In this document: piece after piece, positions 37,012-45,839 of the stretch
How positions within the stretch are numbered: the stretch's first letter is position 1
Layout of the letters: every line of letters begins with the position of its first letter
Assembly: GCF_900104945.1 (NCBI RefSeq)
Contig: NZ_LT629736.1
Coordinates: 806,001-870,000 of the forward strand
From: Halopseudomonas xinjiangensis
GTDB taxonomy: Bacteria > Pseudomonadota > Gammaproteobacteria > Pseudomonadales > Pseudomonadaceae
DNA length: 64,000 nucleotides
Direction of reading: 5' to 3'
Made by a program: the position numbers and the translations under genes
The notes under the pieces: generated by a model
Seen by the model: only the letters and a program-made list of their open reading frames with translations
What the model was told of the DNA's origin: nothing
Databases searched by the model: none

Positions 37012-37179
37012 CTACGCCCAACGGCGCTGCATATCACCGCAGGCCTTCATGCCTCGCGGGCCAAGCGCCAGCGCCGCAGCAGCTGCGATGTTAACCACCG
37101 CCAAGAATGCAGTTATGCCAAAGATGATCAAGGATCGTCCAACGTGAGCGGTTTGGTGTGGTTGCAAAGCGAGTTCCAT
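37012..37179 (-). CDS. Possible 55-residue single-span membrane protein
   Basis: From ATG at 37179 the minus strand encodes a short polar start (MELALQPHQTAHVGRS), one clear hydrophobic segment (LIIFGITAFLAVVNIAAAA) and a basic tail (GPRGMKACGDMQRRWA). The hydrophobic-positive arrangement is what a real small membrane protein or the end of a transporter would show. There is no convincing ribosome site and no upstream coding continuation, so it may be a remnant. Confidence 0.3.
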   Translation of the reverse strand: MELALQPHQTAHVGRSLIIFGITAFLAVVNIAAAAALALGPRGMKACGDMQRRWA

Positions 37180-37392
37180 TTCGCCAAATGAAAAGACATT
37201 CAGCCAAGGAAGTCGCGGTCACCTTATGAAGATCACCCTGACGGGTGATTTACCGGCTTTCGCACGATGGTTGATATTGCGTCGCAAACGGCGAGGAGAT
37301 TACTTCGGTCCAACCTCTGATGTGGGGGAACAGGTCACAGATCAAAGCAATGTGTTTCGACCTGGATGCGGATGATTCTAACCAAGCATTAT

Positions 37393-38235
37393 TTAGAGGC
37401 CGAGCAGAGAGGTACCCTCTCGATAGTTGTTCCACCCAGGCCCAAACTCCGGATGCTCTTCGGTAAGCGTGCGAAACTCCCCAACCGCTTCCTCCCGCTT
37501 CCCCTTCGCCCACAACACATTGCCCAATCCAAACCGCGCCGTGGGCTCATCCGGCCACTTCATCAGCGCGGTACGGTAAGCCTGTTCTGCTGCCTCCAGT
37601 CGACCCGTTTGCTCAAGATCCGCGGCGGCCTTGAGATACGCCAGCGGCTCGGCTGTAGCCGGTAGTTGCGTCGGCCTGATCATGGCCCGCGCCCAGCGAT
37701 CGGCGCGGTTCCAGGTGTGGGTAAATACTGTGAGGGACTGGCTTTTTGCTTGGTCCAGGCCGCTATGCAGGATGAGTACGTCGCGGTTCAGGTCGTAGCC
37801 GATCGCGACCGCGTAATGCCATTGCGGGTACCAGTCGAAGCGCAGATTCTGCATTACCAGTACCGGGTTCCCGGCAGCCAGTTCGGTGAGCAGCGATTCG
37901 ATGTTTCCTTTGAGCGGGTAGGCCAACAGATCCTGTTCGCGCGCGGCGGCGACCATTTCGATTTGCAGGCTGCCTTCGCGACCCGGGATGTAGACGCGGT
38001 CGGTCAGGTCTTTCGGCTCGGTTGGGATCAGATGATGGTTGAAGATCATCGCCAGTGCGGCGGGGCCGCATTGGAAGTCATCCTGAGCGTGGAAGGGGAC
38101 GTCGATCAATACCTGGCGTGGCAGGTGGGCGAGCTGGTCAGGCGAGGGGAGGTTCGGCGCCTTGCCTGCACAGGCTGACAGCAAAGCTGCCAGCCCGAGC
38201 AGGACGAGGGTGCGCGGGAAGATCAGCGTGCGCAA
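37393..38235 (-). CDS. C39-family peptidase-like lipoprotein with TPR tail (PA2778-like)
   Basis: A 280-residue predicted lipoprotein (signal ending LLSACAG) with a papain-like C39 domain: QCGPAALAMIF holds the catalytic-type cysteine, and WHYAVAIGYD the histidine, followed by an LILHSG region for the Asp/Asn. Residues ~195-270 form two TPR units (DLEQTGRLEAAEQAYRTAL and FGLGNVLWAKGKREEAV). C39 domains usually cut double-glycine leaders, but no such substrate or ABC transporter is adjacent. The gene overlaps the PA2779-like gene by 13 bases, the same pairing as PA2778-PA2779 in P. aeruginosa. Confidence 0.82.
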   Translation of the reverse strand: MRTLIFPRTLVLLGLAALLSACAGKAPNLPSPDQLAHLPRQVLIDVPFHAQDDFQCGPAALAMIFNHHLIPTEPKDLTDRVYIPGREGSLQIEMVAAAREQDLLAYPLKGNIESLLTELAAGNPVLVMQNLRFDWYPQWHYAVAIGYDLNRDVLILHSGLDQAKSQSLTVFTHTWNRADRWARAMIRPTQLPATAEPLAYLKAAADLEQTGRLEAAEQAYRTALMKWPDEPTARFGLGNVLWAKGKREEAVGEFRTLTEEHPEFGPGWNNYREGTSLLGL

Positions 38236-38624
38236 TTGACGATGTTGTAGATGTCGGTCAGACAGAGGATGTCGGTGACCACGAAGATCAGCAGGAATAG
38301 CACCAGTACGCCGACGATGCTGCCGCCAGCTGCCCCATCCTCCAGCTGCGCATTGAACTCGGCGAGTTCTTGCGCGGTAAGGCTGTCGATACGCTTTTCA
38401 ACATCTGCGGCAGACACACCCATCTCGGTCATCTTTTCCTGCACCGCCTGGTCGGCGAGCATGTCCTTCAGCGCCTGACGATCAACGCTCAGTTGCTGTT
38501 CAGCGACGACTTCATGGGTGCCGATCATGGTTGCCTGGGCTTGCAGACTGGCCATGCTGGTGAGCATGAACAGGGCAGTCATGAAAGCGGACAGATAACG
38601 TCTTGCGGTGCGCGTGAGGGTCAT
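38223..38624 (-). CDS. PA2779-family small exported protein
   Basis: A 133-residue protein with a signal peptide (FMTALFMLTSMASLQAQA), a helical middle (SVDRQALKDMLADQAVQEKM) and a C-terminal membrane segment (GSIVGVLVLFLLIFVVTDIL) followed by a short tail with two cysteines. This matches the conserved but uncharacterised PA2779 family. It overlaps the C39-domain lipoprotein gene by 13 bases and precedes it in the operon, so the two probably act together at the envelope. Function unknown. Confidence 0.8.
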   Translation of the reverse strand: MTLTRTARRYLSAFMTALFMLTSMASLQAQATMIGTHEVVAEQQLSVDRQALKDMLADQAVQEKMTEMGVSAADVEKRIDSLTAQELAEFNAQLEDGAAGGSIVGVLVLFLLIFVVTDILCLTDIYNIVNCAR

Positions 38625-38749
38625 GATGCGTACTCCTGATTATTGATTATGGTCTTTCCTGTTGCGACAGGCTGTGCATCGCAATTGACTGAGTCTACGC
38701 CGCTTCGGTTCCGCTGTACGGTCCGTTCTCACTATCTGCCAAATGTTTC

Positions 38750-40036
38750 TCAAATGCCCAGTTTGTCGCGCATCTGATAGTACCAGGCGCCCATCGCGGT
38801 GAAGGGTACACGCAGCAGTCGCCCCCCCGGGAACGGGTAGTGAGGGAGAGCGGCGAACGCATCGAATCGTTCGGCCTGGCCACGCAGCGCTTCGGCCAGA
38901 ATCTTCCCGGCGACGTGGGTGAAGGTGACCCCGTGTCCGCTGCAACCTTGGGAGTAATAGATGTTGTTGCCGATACGGCCGACCTGCGGCAGACGCGATA
39001 CGGTCAGTAGAAAGTTGCCGGTCCAGGCGTAGTCGATCTTCACGTCCTTCAATTGCGGGAAGGTCTTCACCAGATTCGGGCGTACCAGCGAGACTACGTC
39101 AGCCGGATCGCGCGCCCCGTAGACGACGCCGCCGCCGAAGATCAGCCGGCGATCGCCGGACAAACGATAGTAGTCGAGAAGATAGCTGCAATCCTCCACG
39201 CAGTAATCCTGCGGCAGGAGCGCGTGCGCCATTTCAGGACTCAGCGGTTCGGTAGCCACCACCTGGGTGCCGCAGGGCATGGATTTGGCGGCCAGCTGCG
39301 GAATCAGATCCCCGAGATAGGCGTTGCCGGCAACCACCACGAACTTGGCCGTTACTTGACCTTGCTCGGTGTTTACCACCGCCCTGGCGCCCTGGTCCAC
39401 CCGGATGACTCTCGATTGCTCGTGAATGATGCCGCCGAGCGATTCGACCGCGGCGGCTTCGCCAAGCACCAGGTTGAGCGGATGGATATGTCCGCCGCTC
39501 ATGTCCAGCATGCCGCCCACGTACAGATCGGTATTCACCACGTTCTGGATGCCTGCCGTGTCGAGCATCTGCAGTTCTGTGTGTCCGTAGCGTTCCCACA
39601 GTTGCTTCTGGGCCTGCAGGTGATCCATCTGCTTCTGATTGAACGCGGCAAAGACGCCGCCGTCCTTCAGGTCGCACTTGATGCCATAGCGCTTGACCCG
39701 GTCGCGGATGATCCGGCCGCCTTCGAAGGCCATGTCGCCGAGCATGCGCGCCTGATCGTTGCCGAGGGTACGTTCAATGACATCGATGTCGCGGCTGTAG
39801 CTGTTGACGATCTGTCCGCCGTTGCGCCCGGATGCGCCGAAGCCGACTTTGGCGGCCTCGAGCACCGTGACCCGGAAGCCATGTTCAAGCAGGAACAGGG
39901 CGGTGGAAATACCGGTGTAGCCGGCACCGATGACGCACACATCCGTCTCATGGCTACCTTGCAACGGAGGCCGTTCGGGGGAGGGGTTAGCCGAGGCCGC
40001 GTAATACGAACCGGTATGCTCTGTGTAGCTCATCAT
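38750..40036 (-). CDS. FAD-dependent oxidase, PuuB/PauB-like (gamma-glutamylputrescine oxidase family)
   Basis: A 428-residue DAO-type flavoprotein. It has the N-terminal tail typical of PuuB (SYTEHTGSYYAAS), the FAD motif VIGAGYTGISTALFLLEHG, the GFGASGRNGG block that in the group anchors or approaches the flavin, and a C-terminal YSQGCSGHGVTFTHVAGK. PuuB-like enzymes oxidise gamma-glutamylputrescine; other members oxidise different amines, and no other putrescine genes are adjacent, so the substrate is inferred. It lies 78 bases beyond the minus-strand efflux genes and could be transcribed with them. Confidence 0.82.
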   Translation of the reverse strand: MMSYTEHTGSYYAASANPSPERPPLQGSHETDVCVIGAGYTGISTALFLLEHGFRVTVLEAAKVGFGASGRNGGQIVNSYSRDIDVIERTLGNDQARMLGDMAFEGGRIIRDRVKRYGIKCDLKDGGVFAAFNQKQMDHLQAQKQLWERYGHTELQMLDTAGIQNVVNTDLYVGGMLDMSGGHIHPLNLVLGEAAAVESLGGIIHEQSRVIRVDQGARAVVNTEQGQVTAKFVVVAGNAYLGDLIPQLAAKSMPCGTQVVATEPLSPEMAHALLPQDYCVEDCSYLLDYYRLSGDRRLIFGGGVVYGARDPADVVSLVRPNLVKTFPQLKDVKIDYAWTGNFLLTVSRLPQVGRIGNNIYYSQGCSGHGVTFTHVAGKILAEALRGQAERFDAFAALPHYPFPGGRLLRVPFTAMGAWYYQMRDKLGI

Positions 40037-40124
40037 GCACCCTATGTTGAAAATATTTTACAGATTAGGGCGATGCTAACGTGCCTGCGCGACCATTTCC
40101 AGCCGGTGATCGATAAAAACTACA

Positions 40125-41672
40125 TCACTTCGCAGGTTTCGGGAGTGGGCGAACCAACAGAATGCAGACCATGGAAAATGCCAGCATCACGCCGATCAGA
40201 TGAAAAGCATCGTTGTAAGCGAGAATGGCCGCCTGTTGATGAACCTGTTGGTTCAGCGCCATGAGCGCGGAATCGGCGTTCCCCAATTGCTGCGTCAGGG
40301 CGTCGAGGCGGTCCTGCACCGCCGGGTTATCCGGGCTGACATGCACTCGCAGATAATCGAAATAGTACTTGGCGCGGCTGTCGAGGATCGTCGCGAGTGC
40401 GGCGATACCTATCGCGCCACCGAGGTTGCGCAGGATGTTATACAGACTCGAGGCTGAACCGGCCTGCGACGGCGGGATCATTGCCGTCGCAAGAATCGAC
40501 ATAGGTACCAGCACCATTGGCTGGCCGAGTGCCCGGAAGATCTGAATGCCGATGAACTGGTCGCCGGCGAAGTCCAGATTGAGCGTGCCGCTATAGAAGC
40601 TGGCGAAGGCGAACAGGGCGAAGCCGGTAGCGCAAATCAGGCGCGCGTCGATAAAGCGCATTATGACTGGCACCAGCGGGATGATCGCCAACTGCGGAAT
40701 GCCCATCCACATGATCACCTGGCCGATTTGCAGCGCGTTGTAATTCTGAATCTGCGCCAGATAGACCGGCAGCACGAAGACCGTGCCATACAGGCCAACG
40801 CCCAGTCCGACGTTGGCGAGACTGCCGAGGAGAAAATTCCGCTCTTTGAACAGCCGCAGGTTAACCAGGTGATTGTCACGCGACAGCTGCAGAATGACGA
40901 ACACGGTGAGGCTGATGAACGCGGTCACTGCCAGGGTGACCATGAGGTCCGATTCCAGCCAGTCTTCCCGATGGCCTTCCTCAAGAAATACCTGCAGCGT
41001 GCCGAGGCCGATCGCCATGGTGATGATGCCGGCGTAGTCACCCTTTTTCAGCATGTGCCATTGCGGCGCGGTTTTCTCCAGACCGTAAAGCAGCCCGGCG
41101 ATCATCAGCAGACCCGGGAATATGTTGATGTAGAAAATGTATTCCCAGCCGAAGTTTTCAGTCAGCCAGCCGCCGATGGTCGGCCCTATGGACGGGGCGA
41201 AGGTGGCGGTGATGGCGAACAGCGCCATGCCCTTGGGGCGCGACGCTGGTGGGAGCTTGGTCAGTACCAGCATGAACGCGAAGGGGATCAATGCGCCGCC
41301 GGCCAGTCCCTGCAGCACGCGGAAGATGATCATGCTTTCCAGGCTCCAGGCCATCGAGCAGAGCAGGGACGCGATGACGAACAGGCTCGAGATCACCACG
41401 GCGAAGCGCCGCGGCGACATGACCACGGTCAGCCAGGCCGCCAGCGGGATGATGATGATCTCGGCCACCAGATACGAGGTCGAGATCCACGACCCTTCCT
41501 CGATTGTCGCCGACAGTGCGCCCTGTATGTCCTTGAGCGACGAATTGATGATCTGGATATCCAGAATTGCCATGAATGCGCCGAGAATGGCGCTGAGAAT
41601 GGCGATCCAGTCGCGTCGGCCGGGTGGTGGAATCTCTTCCTGGTTTACGCCCGCAACGACGGCTTCAGCCAC
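40125..41672 (-). CDS. DHA2-family multidrug MFS transporter (EmrB-like)
   Basis: A 515-residue inner-membrane drug:H+ antiporter with about 14 membrane segments. Family markers: LGAFMAILDIQIINSSLKDI in the first segment, the motif-C-like SIGPTIGGWLTENFGWEYIFYIN, and RVLQGLAGGALIPFAFML. It works with the membrane-fusion protein encoded just upstream (8-base overlap) and an outer-membrane channel encoded elsewhere. The pump substrate cannot be deduced. Confidence 0.92.
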   Translation of the reverse strand: MAEAVVAGVNQEEIPPPGRRDWIAILSAILGAFMAILDIQIINSSLKDIQGALSATIEEGSWISTSYLVAEIIIIPLAAWLTVVMSPRRFAVVISSLFVIASLLCSMAWSLESMIIFRVLQGLAGGALIPFAFMLVLTKLPPASRPKGMALFAITATFAPSIGPTIGGWLTENFGWEYIFYINIFPGLLMIAGLLYGLEKTAPQWHMLKKGDYAGIITMAIGLGTLQVFLEEGHREDWLESDLMVTLAVTAFISLTVFVILQLSRDNHLVNLRLFKERNFLLGSLANVGLGVGLYGTVFVLPVYLAQIQNYNALQIGQVIMWMGIPQLAIIPLVPVIMRFIDARLICATGFALFAFASFYSGTLNLDFAGDQFIGIQIFRALGQPMVLVPMSILATAMIPPSQAGSASSLYNILRNLGGAIGIAALATILDSRAKYYFDYLRVHVSPDNPAVQDRLDALTQQLGNADSALMALNQQVHQQAAILAYNDAFHLIGVMLAFSMVCILLVRPLPKPAK

Positions 41673-42696
41673 GCAGGTCGACCTTCACCGTGACCGACAT
41701 GCCCGGGCGAAGCTTGCCCGCCAGGGGATGCTCGGGATCGACCATTACCTTGACCGGGATGCGCTGGACCACCTTGGTGAAGTTTCCGGTGGCATTCTCT
41801 GGCGGAAGCAGGCTGAACTGGGCACCGGAGGCAGGGAACAGGCTGTCGATGCGCCCCGGCACCTCTTCATCAGGGAAGGCATCAAAAAGCAGGGTTGCTG
41901 GCTGGTCGTCGTGCATCCGCTGGATCTGGGTTTCCTTGAAGTTAGCCTGTATCCAGATTTCCGTTTGCGGCACCAGGGCCATCAGGTGCGCACCGGGCTG
42001 CACGTTCAAGCCGCTGCGTACGCTGCGCTGACCAATGCGACCAGCGGCGGGGGCGGTGATTTCGGTTCGGCTCAGATCGAGCTCGGCCTGGGCGATTTCC
42101 GCTTCGGCGGCGTCTATCAGCGCGCCGAACCGGTTGACGTCGGCCTGCAACGTGTCCTTGGTAAGGCGTTGTGTTTCGACGTCGGCTTCGGCGCGGCGCA
42201 CCTGTGCCTTGGCCACGTCCAGTTGCGCACGGAAATTGCTCAGTTGTTCTTCCGAAGCGTATCCGGACTGGCGAAGGGGCGTGATGCGCTTGATATCCGC
42301 CTCGACCCGGCGTTGCTCCGCCTGGCGCGCGGCGACGTCGGCCAGGGCGGCTTCGATCAGGCTATCCTGCTGAGCGAGCCGGGATTGGGCTTCGACGCGT
42401 TCGGCTTCGCGAGTGGCGAGATTGGCGCGGGCGCGCTTCAGGGCTATGTCGTAATCGCGGCTATCGAGGCGTACCAGTAGGTCTCCGGGAGCTACCAATT
42501 GATTGTCGGTGACCAGAACGTCGGTTACCTGGGCGCCGAGCTGGCTACTGATTCGGGTAATCTCGCCTTGTACATAGGCGTTGTTGGTGCTCTCGAAGTG
42601 ACGTCCGATCAGCCACCAGTGAGCGAAGAAAGCGGCACCGACGATAGCGACCAGAAGCAGGAAGATAGACAGGCGAATACGCACGCGGGAGGACAT
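41665..42696 (-). CDS. HlyD/EmrA-type membrane fusion protein
   Basis: A 343-residue periplasmic adaptor. One N-terminal membrane segment (IFLLLVAIVGAAFFAHWWL), the EmrA-like STNNAYVQGEITRISSQ lipoyl half-motif, a long coiled coil (about 85-200), the second lipoyl half (TEITAPAAGRIGQRSVRSG) and a beta-barrel region. It pairs with the overlapping EmrB-like gene. Divergently transcribed from a LysR-type regulator, with a 106-bp shared promoter region, suggesting control by that regulator. Confidence 0.92.
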   Translation of the reverse strand: MSSRVRIRLSIFLLLVAIVGAAFFAHWWLIGRHFESTNNAYVQGEITRISSQLGAQVTDVLVTDNQLVAPGDLLVRLDSRDYDIALKRARANLATREAERVEAQSRLAQQDSLIEAALADVAARQAEQRRVEADIKRITPLRQSGYASEEQLSNFRAQLDVAKAQVRRAEADVETQRLTKDTLQADVNRFGALIDAAEAEIAQAELDLSRTEITAPAAGRIGQRSVRSGLNVQPGAHLMALVPQTEIWIQANFKETQIQRMHDDQPATLLFDAFPDEEVPGRIDSLFPASGAQFSLLPPENATGNFTKVVQRIPVKVMVDPEHPLAGKLRPGMSVTVKVDLRG

Positions 42697-42802
42697 TAAG
42701 CTCTTCTCGATTTTGTTATTGGAAGCACTCTACCACTGTTCCCCTCAGGTAAAGAGGGGGTAGAATCCGGACACTTTGTTGCATCACAGGAACAGTAACG
42801 CC

Positions 42803-43729
42803 ATGGGTTTGGATGACGCTCTGATTTTCACCCGCGTGGTGGAGTGCCACAGTTTTACCAGTGCTGCGCTCACGCTGGGCATGCAGAAATCCACTGTCAG
42901 TCGCCGAATCGCTCAGCTTGAGGAAAGGCTGGGTGTGCGGTTGCTCAACCGGACCACGCGCAAGCTGCGCCTGACCGAAGTCGGCCAGGCCTATTACGAG
43001 CGCTGCCGCCAGATCATGCAGGAATTCGCCGAAGCCGAACAAGCCATCATGCAGCTGCAGCGCGAGCCTACCGGGTTGCTGCGAGTCAGCTCCCCGATCG
43101 AATTCGGCCAGCTGTTTCTCGGCGGCGTGGTGGGCGAGTTCATGAGTTGCTATCCCGCCATTCAGGTTGAGGTCGAACTGACCACGCGCATCATCGATCC
43201 GGTGGAAGAGGGCATAGATGTAGTGATCCACCGCGGGCGGCCGCAGGACTCCAGCCTCGTCGCCCGGCCGATGATGAGCAGTCCGCGGCAGTTGTATGCC
43301 AGCCCCTCCTATATAGCGCAGCACGGTATGCCCCAGCGACCGGAGGAGCTCACCGGGCATCGCTGCATCAACACCATGGATAGTGGGCGCAAGTGGCATT
43401 TCCTCGAGCCTAACGTCAGCGTCTTGATCAATCCTGTGTTGACCGTCAACAACATCACCTTCGCTCGCGAGGCAGCGATCTCCGGAGCCGGCATCATCAA
43501 CGTTCCGGCGTTCATCGCCGAACCACAGGTCGAGCAAGGGTTGCTGGTGCAGGTGCTGCCCAATGTGGTCCTACCGTCAAGCGAACTGTATGCGCTGTAC
43601 CCATCGCGCCGGTTCCAGGCGATGAAGGTCAAGGCGTTTATCGACTTCATGATCGAGCGGCTGGAAAAACGCCTGATTACCGAGGTGGAGCAGCATGGGG
43701 AAGCGCTGGTAACATCGTCGGTTTCATAG
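42803..43729 (+). CDS. LysR-family transcriptional regulator
   Basis: A 308-residue regulator with an N-terminal winged helix-turn-helix (FTSAALTLGMQKSTVSRRIAQLEERLGVRLLNRTTR) and a LysR effector-binding domain. The ATG at 42803 begins MGLDDALIFTRVVECHSF, the usual start; a TTG at 42776 would add nine residues. AGGAA lies 10-11 bases upstream. It is divergent from the EmrAB-like genes and is their most likely regulator. The inducer is unknown. The DNA-binding sequence resembles the CrgA/AaeR-like subgroup, which often controls adjacent efflux genes. Confidence 0.9.
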   Translation: MGLDDALIFTRVVECHSFTSAALTLGMQKSTVSRRIAQLEERLGVRLLNRTTRKLRLTEVGQAYYERCRQIMQEFAEAEQAIMQLQREPTGLLRVSSPIEFGQLFLGGVVGEFMSCYPAIQVEVELTTRIIDPVEEGIDVVIHRGRPQDSSLVARPMMSSPRQLYASPSYIAQHGMPQRPEELTGHRCINTMDSGRKWHFLEPNVSVLINPVLTVNNITFAREAAISGAGIINVPAFIAEPQVEQGLLVQVLPNVVLPSSELYALYPSRRFQAMKVKAFIDFMIERLEKRLITEVEQHGEALVTSSVS

Positions 43730-43774
43730 CAAGCCGGGCCCGGCGCCTGCCGGGCACAACCGATGAGACCATCC

Positions 43775-45250
43775 ATGACCGTTCGTACCCGTATCGCCCC
43801 GTCACCTACTGGTGACCCGCACGTAGGCACCGCCTACATTGCCTTGTTCAACCAGTGCTTCGCCCGCCAACACGGCGGACAGTTCATCCTGCGTATCGAA
43901 GACACCGATCAGGTACGCTCCAGCGCCGAGTCCGAAAAGCAGATTCTCGACTCGCTGCGCTGGCTGGGACTGGAATGGGACGAAGGTCCGGACGTAGGCG
44001 GCCCGCACGGCCCGTATCGGCAGAGCGAGCGCAGCGCGATCTATGTCGAGCACAGCGAAACGCTGATTCGCAGCGGGCATGCCTTCCGCTGTTTCTGTAC
44101 TCCCGAGCGCCTGGATGCGTTGCGCGCCGAGCAGATGGCCAACAAGCAGACACCGGGCTATGACGGTCACTGCCTGACGTTGCCCAACGCCGAGGTCGAG
44201 CAGCGCGCCAAGTCGGGCGAGCCGCATGTGGTGCGCATGAAAGTGCCAACCGAAGGTGTGTGCGTGGTCAAGGACATGCTGCGCGGGGATATCGAGATTC
44301 CCTGGGAGCAGGTCGACATGCAGGTCCTGATGAAGGCGGATGGATTGCCGACGTACCATCTAGCGAATGTCGTCGATGATCATCTCATGGGCATCACCCA
44401 TGTGCTGCGGGGGGAGGAGTGGATCAACTCCGCCCCCAAGCACATGCTGTTGTATCAGTACTTCGGCTGGGACATGCCCGAGCTGTGTCATATGCCGCTG
44501 CTGCGCAATCCGGACAAGAGCAAGCTCTCCAAGCGCAAGAACCCGACCAGCATCACTTTTTACGAGCGCATGGGTTATTTGCCCAAGGCGCTGCTGAACT
44601 ACCTCGGTCGTATGGGCTGGTCGATGCCCGATGAGCGCGAGCAATTCACACTGGACGAGATGGTCGAACATTTCGACATCCAGCGTGTATCGCTGGGTGG
44701 ACCCATTTTCGACGTGGAAAAGCTGGCTTGGCTGAACGGCATGTGGATTCGCGAGTTGTCCGAGCAGGATTTCGTGAACGCGGTACAGGCATGGGCACTG
44801 AACGCAGAGTATCTTCGTCCGTTGGTGCCGCTGGTTCAGGCGCGCGTGGAAACCTTCAGTGATCTGCTGCCGCTGGCTGGCTTCTTCCTGACCGGAAAGG
44901 TCGACCCGACCCCGGCATTGTTTGAACACAAGAAACTCTCGAACGACGAAGTGCGCAAGGTGATGCAGCTGCTGCTGTGGAAGCTCGAAGCGCTGCGCCA
45001 GTGGGACAAGGACAACATCACGGCGACCATCCAGCGTGTCGCGGAAAGCCAGGAGCTCAAGCTGCGTGATCTGATGCCGCTTCTGTTCGCCGCCATCACC
45101 GGGCAGGCCAGTTCCGTGTCAGTGCTCGATGCAATGGCTCATCTTGGCCCGGATCTGTCGCGCTTCCGTCTGCGCCAGGCGCTGGAGCTGATCGGTGGTG
45201 CGTCGAAGAAAGAAGTGAAGGCCTGGGAAAAGCTGCTGGCCGAGATCTAG
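43775..45250 (+). CDS. gltX: Glutamyl-tRNA synthetase
   Basis: Charges tRNA-Glu with glutamate. The 491-residue class I synthetase starts [19 protein letters not shown] with the HIGH-equivalent PHVG, and the KMSKS-equivalent is KLSKRK. The start at 43775 matches Pseudomonas GltX; an ATG four codons earlier (43763) is possible. A tRNA-Glu gene lies about 320 bases downstream. The C-terminal helical anticodon-binding domain is complete. Confidence 0.96.
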   Translation: MTVRTRIAPSPTGDPHVGTAYIALFNQCFARQHGGQFILRIEDTDQVRSSAESEKQILDSLRWLGLEWDEGPDVGGPHGPYRQSERSAIYVEHSETLIRSGHAFRCFCTPERLDALRAEQMANKQTPGYDGHCLTLPNAEVEQRAKSGEPHVVRMKVPTEGVCVVKDMLRGDIEIPWEQVDMQVLMKADGLPTYHLANVVDDHLMGITHVLRGEEWINSAPKHMLLYQYFGWDMPELCHMPLLRNPDKSKLSKRKNPTSITFYERMGYLPKALLNYLGRMGWSMPDEREQFTLDEMVEHFDIQRVSLGGPIFDVEKLAWLNGMWIRELSEQDFVNAVQAWALNAEYLRPLVPLVQARVETFSDLLPLAGFFLTGKVDPTPALFEHKKLSNDEVRKVMQLLLWKLEALRQWDKDNITATIQRVAESQELKLRDLMPLLFAAITGQASSVSVLDAMAHLGPDLSRFRLRQALELIGGASKKEVKAWEKLLAEI

Positions 45251-45269
45251 AACCCGGCCCGCGGGTCTA

Positions 45270-45340
45270 TGTAGGAGCGTCCTCTGGGCGCGAAAGCGGA
45301 GCCGCCGGCGGGCACGTTGCGCCGGGGCGACGCTCCCACA
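45270..45340. repeat. Diverged REP-like inverted pair
   Basis: TGTAGGAGCGTCCTCTGGGCG (from 45270) faces CGCCGGGGCGACGCTCCCACA (ending 45340), the same family as at 11699 and 21784 but diverged. It sits just after gltX and ahead of the tRNA promoter and could act as a transcript 3' end. Confidence 0.65.
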
Positions 45341-45367
45341 TAAGTCGCTGTTTTACTGAAAATTCTG

Positions 45368-45396
45368 TTGACAGTATTTGGCTGCAGACCTAATAT
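45368..45396 (+). promoter_or_regulatory. Near-consensus sigma-70 promoter of the tRNA cluster
   Basis: TTGACA (45368-45373), 17-base spacer, TAATAT (45391-45396), then a GC-rich GCGCCCCG discriminator. This is what a strong, stringently controlled stable-RNA promoter looks like. Transcription should begin near 45403, 12 bases before the first tRNA. Confidence 0.85.
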
Positions 45397-45414
45397 GCGC
45401 CCCGTCATCACGAC

Positions 45415-45490
45415 GGGGCTATAGCTCAGCTGGGAGAGCGCCTGCATGGCATGCAGGAGGTCAGCGGTTCGATCCCGCTTAGCTCCACCA
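45415..45490 (+). tRNA. tRNA-Ala (anticodon GGC), copy 1
   Basis: A 76-base cloverleaf beginning GGGGCTATAGCTCAG with anticodon stem CCTGC/GCAGG around ATGGCAT (anticodon GGC), T-loop GGTTCGATCC, and encoded CCA. Identical to the copy at 45694. Confidence 0.97.
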
Positions 45491-45574
45491 AGTTTTTTAG
45501 GTCAGTGCTTCGGCGCTGACCTGTTTTCCACGATGCCTGGAGCGACTCTCGCTTCGACGCATAGAAGGGTTTGC

Positions 45575-45650
45575 GTCCCCTTCGTCTAGTGGCCTAGGAC
45601 ACCGCCCTTTCACGGCGGTAACAGGGGTTCGAGTCCCCTAGGGGACGCCA
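45575..45650 (+). tRNA. tRNA-Glu (anticodon TTC)
   Basis: A 76-base cloverleaf starting GTCCCCTTCGTCTAG with anticodon loop CTTTCAC (anticodon TTC), T-arm GGGGTTCGAGTCCCC and encoded CCA. It lies downstream of gltX, whose product charges it. Confidence 0.97.
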
Positions 45651-45693
45651 TTATCAGTAACCGGCACAGGAACGTGCCGGGGTCGCAAGACAC

Positions 45694-45769
45694 GGGGCTA
45701 TAGCTCAGCTGGGAGAGCGCCTGCATGGCATGCAGGAGGTCAGCGGTTCGATCCCGCTTAGCTCCACCA
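45694..45769 (+). tRNA. tRNA-Ala (anticodon GGC), copy 2
   Basis: Same 76 bases as the tRNA at 45415-45490, including CCA. Last gene of the cluster before the terminator. Confidence 0.97.
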
Positions 45770-45777
45770 ATCAGAAA

Positions 45778-45806
45778 GGCCGACAGCGATGTCGGCCTCT
45801 TTTTTT
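45778..45806 (+). terminator. Rho-independent terminator of the tRNA cluster
   Basis: GGCCGACA (45778-45785), loop GCGA, TGTCGGCC (45790-45797), followed by TCTTTTTTT. Textbook structure eight bases after the last tRNA. Confidence 0.93.
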
Positions 45807-45839
45807 GTGTTTTTTTCACCTGGGTCGGATTGGGTCGGT

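Larger units (their letters stand above)
36579..37392. other. Long intergenic region after the island
   Basis: About 814 bases without a confident gene. It holds the AAGCGGAC palindrome at 36674-36697, one weak minus-strand mini-ORF at 37012-37179, and a small hairpin ATCACCC/GGGTGAT at 37232-37249. Frames of 76-100 codons crossing this region read through the palindrome and have no family character or ribosome site. Confidence 0.6.

Noticed and set aside
36917-37147. 76-codon plus-strand frame in the empty region
   Set aside because: No ribosome site and patternless sequence; the opposite strand over the same bases looks more protein-like but is itself doubtful.
45415-45769. tRNA cluster as an integration site of a mobile element
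   Set aside because: No integrase, no partial tRNA duplicate and no composition shift next to the tRNAs; the two tRNA-Ala are full genes.
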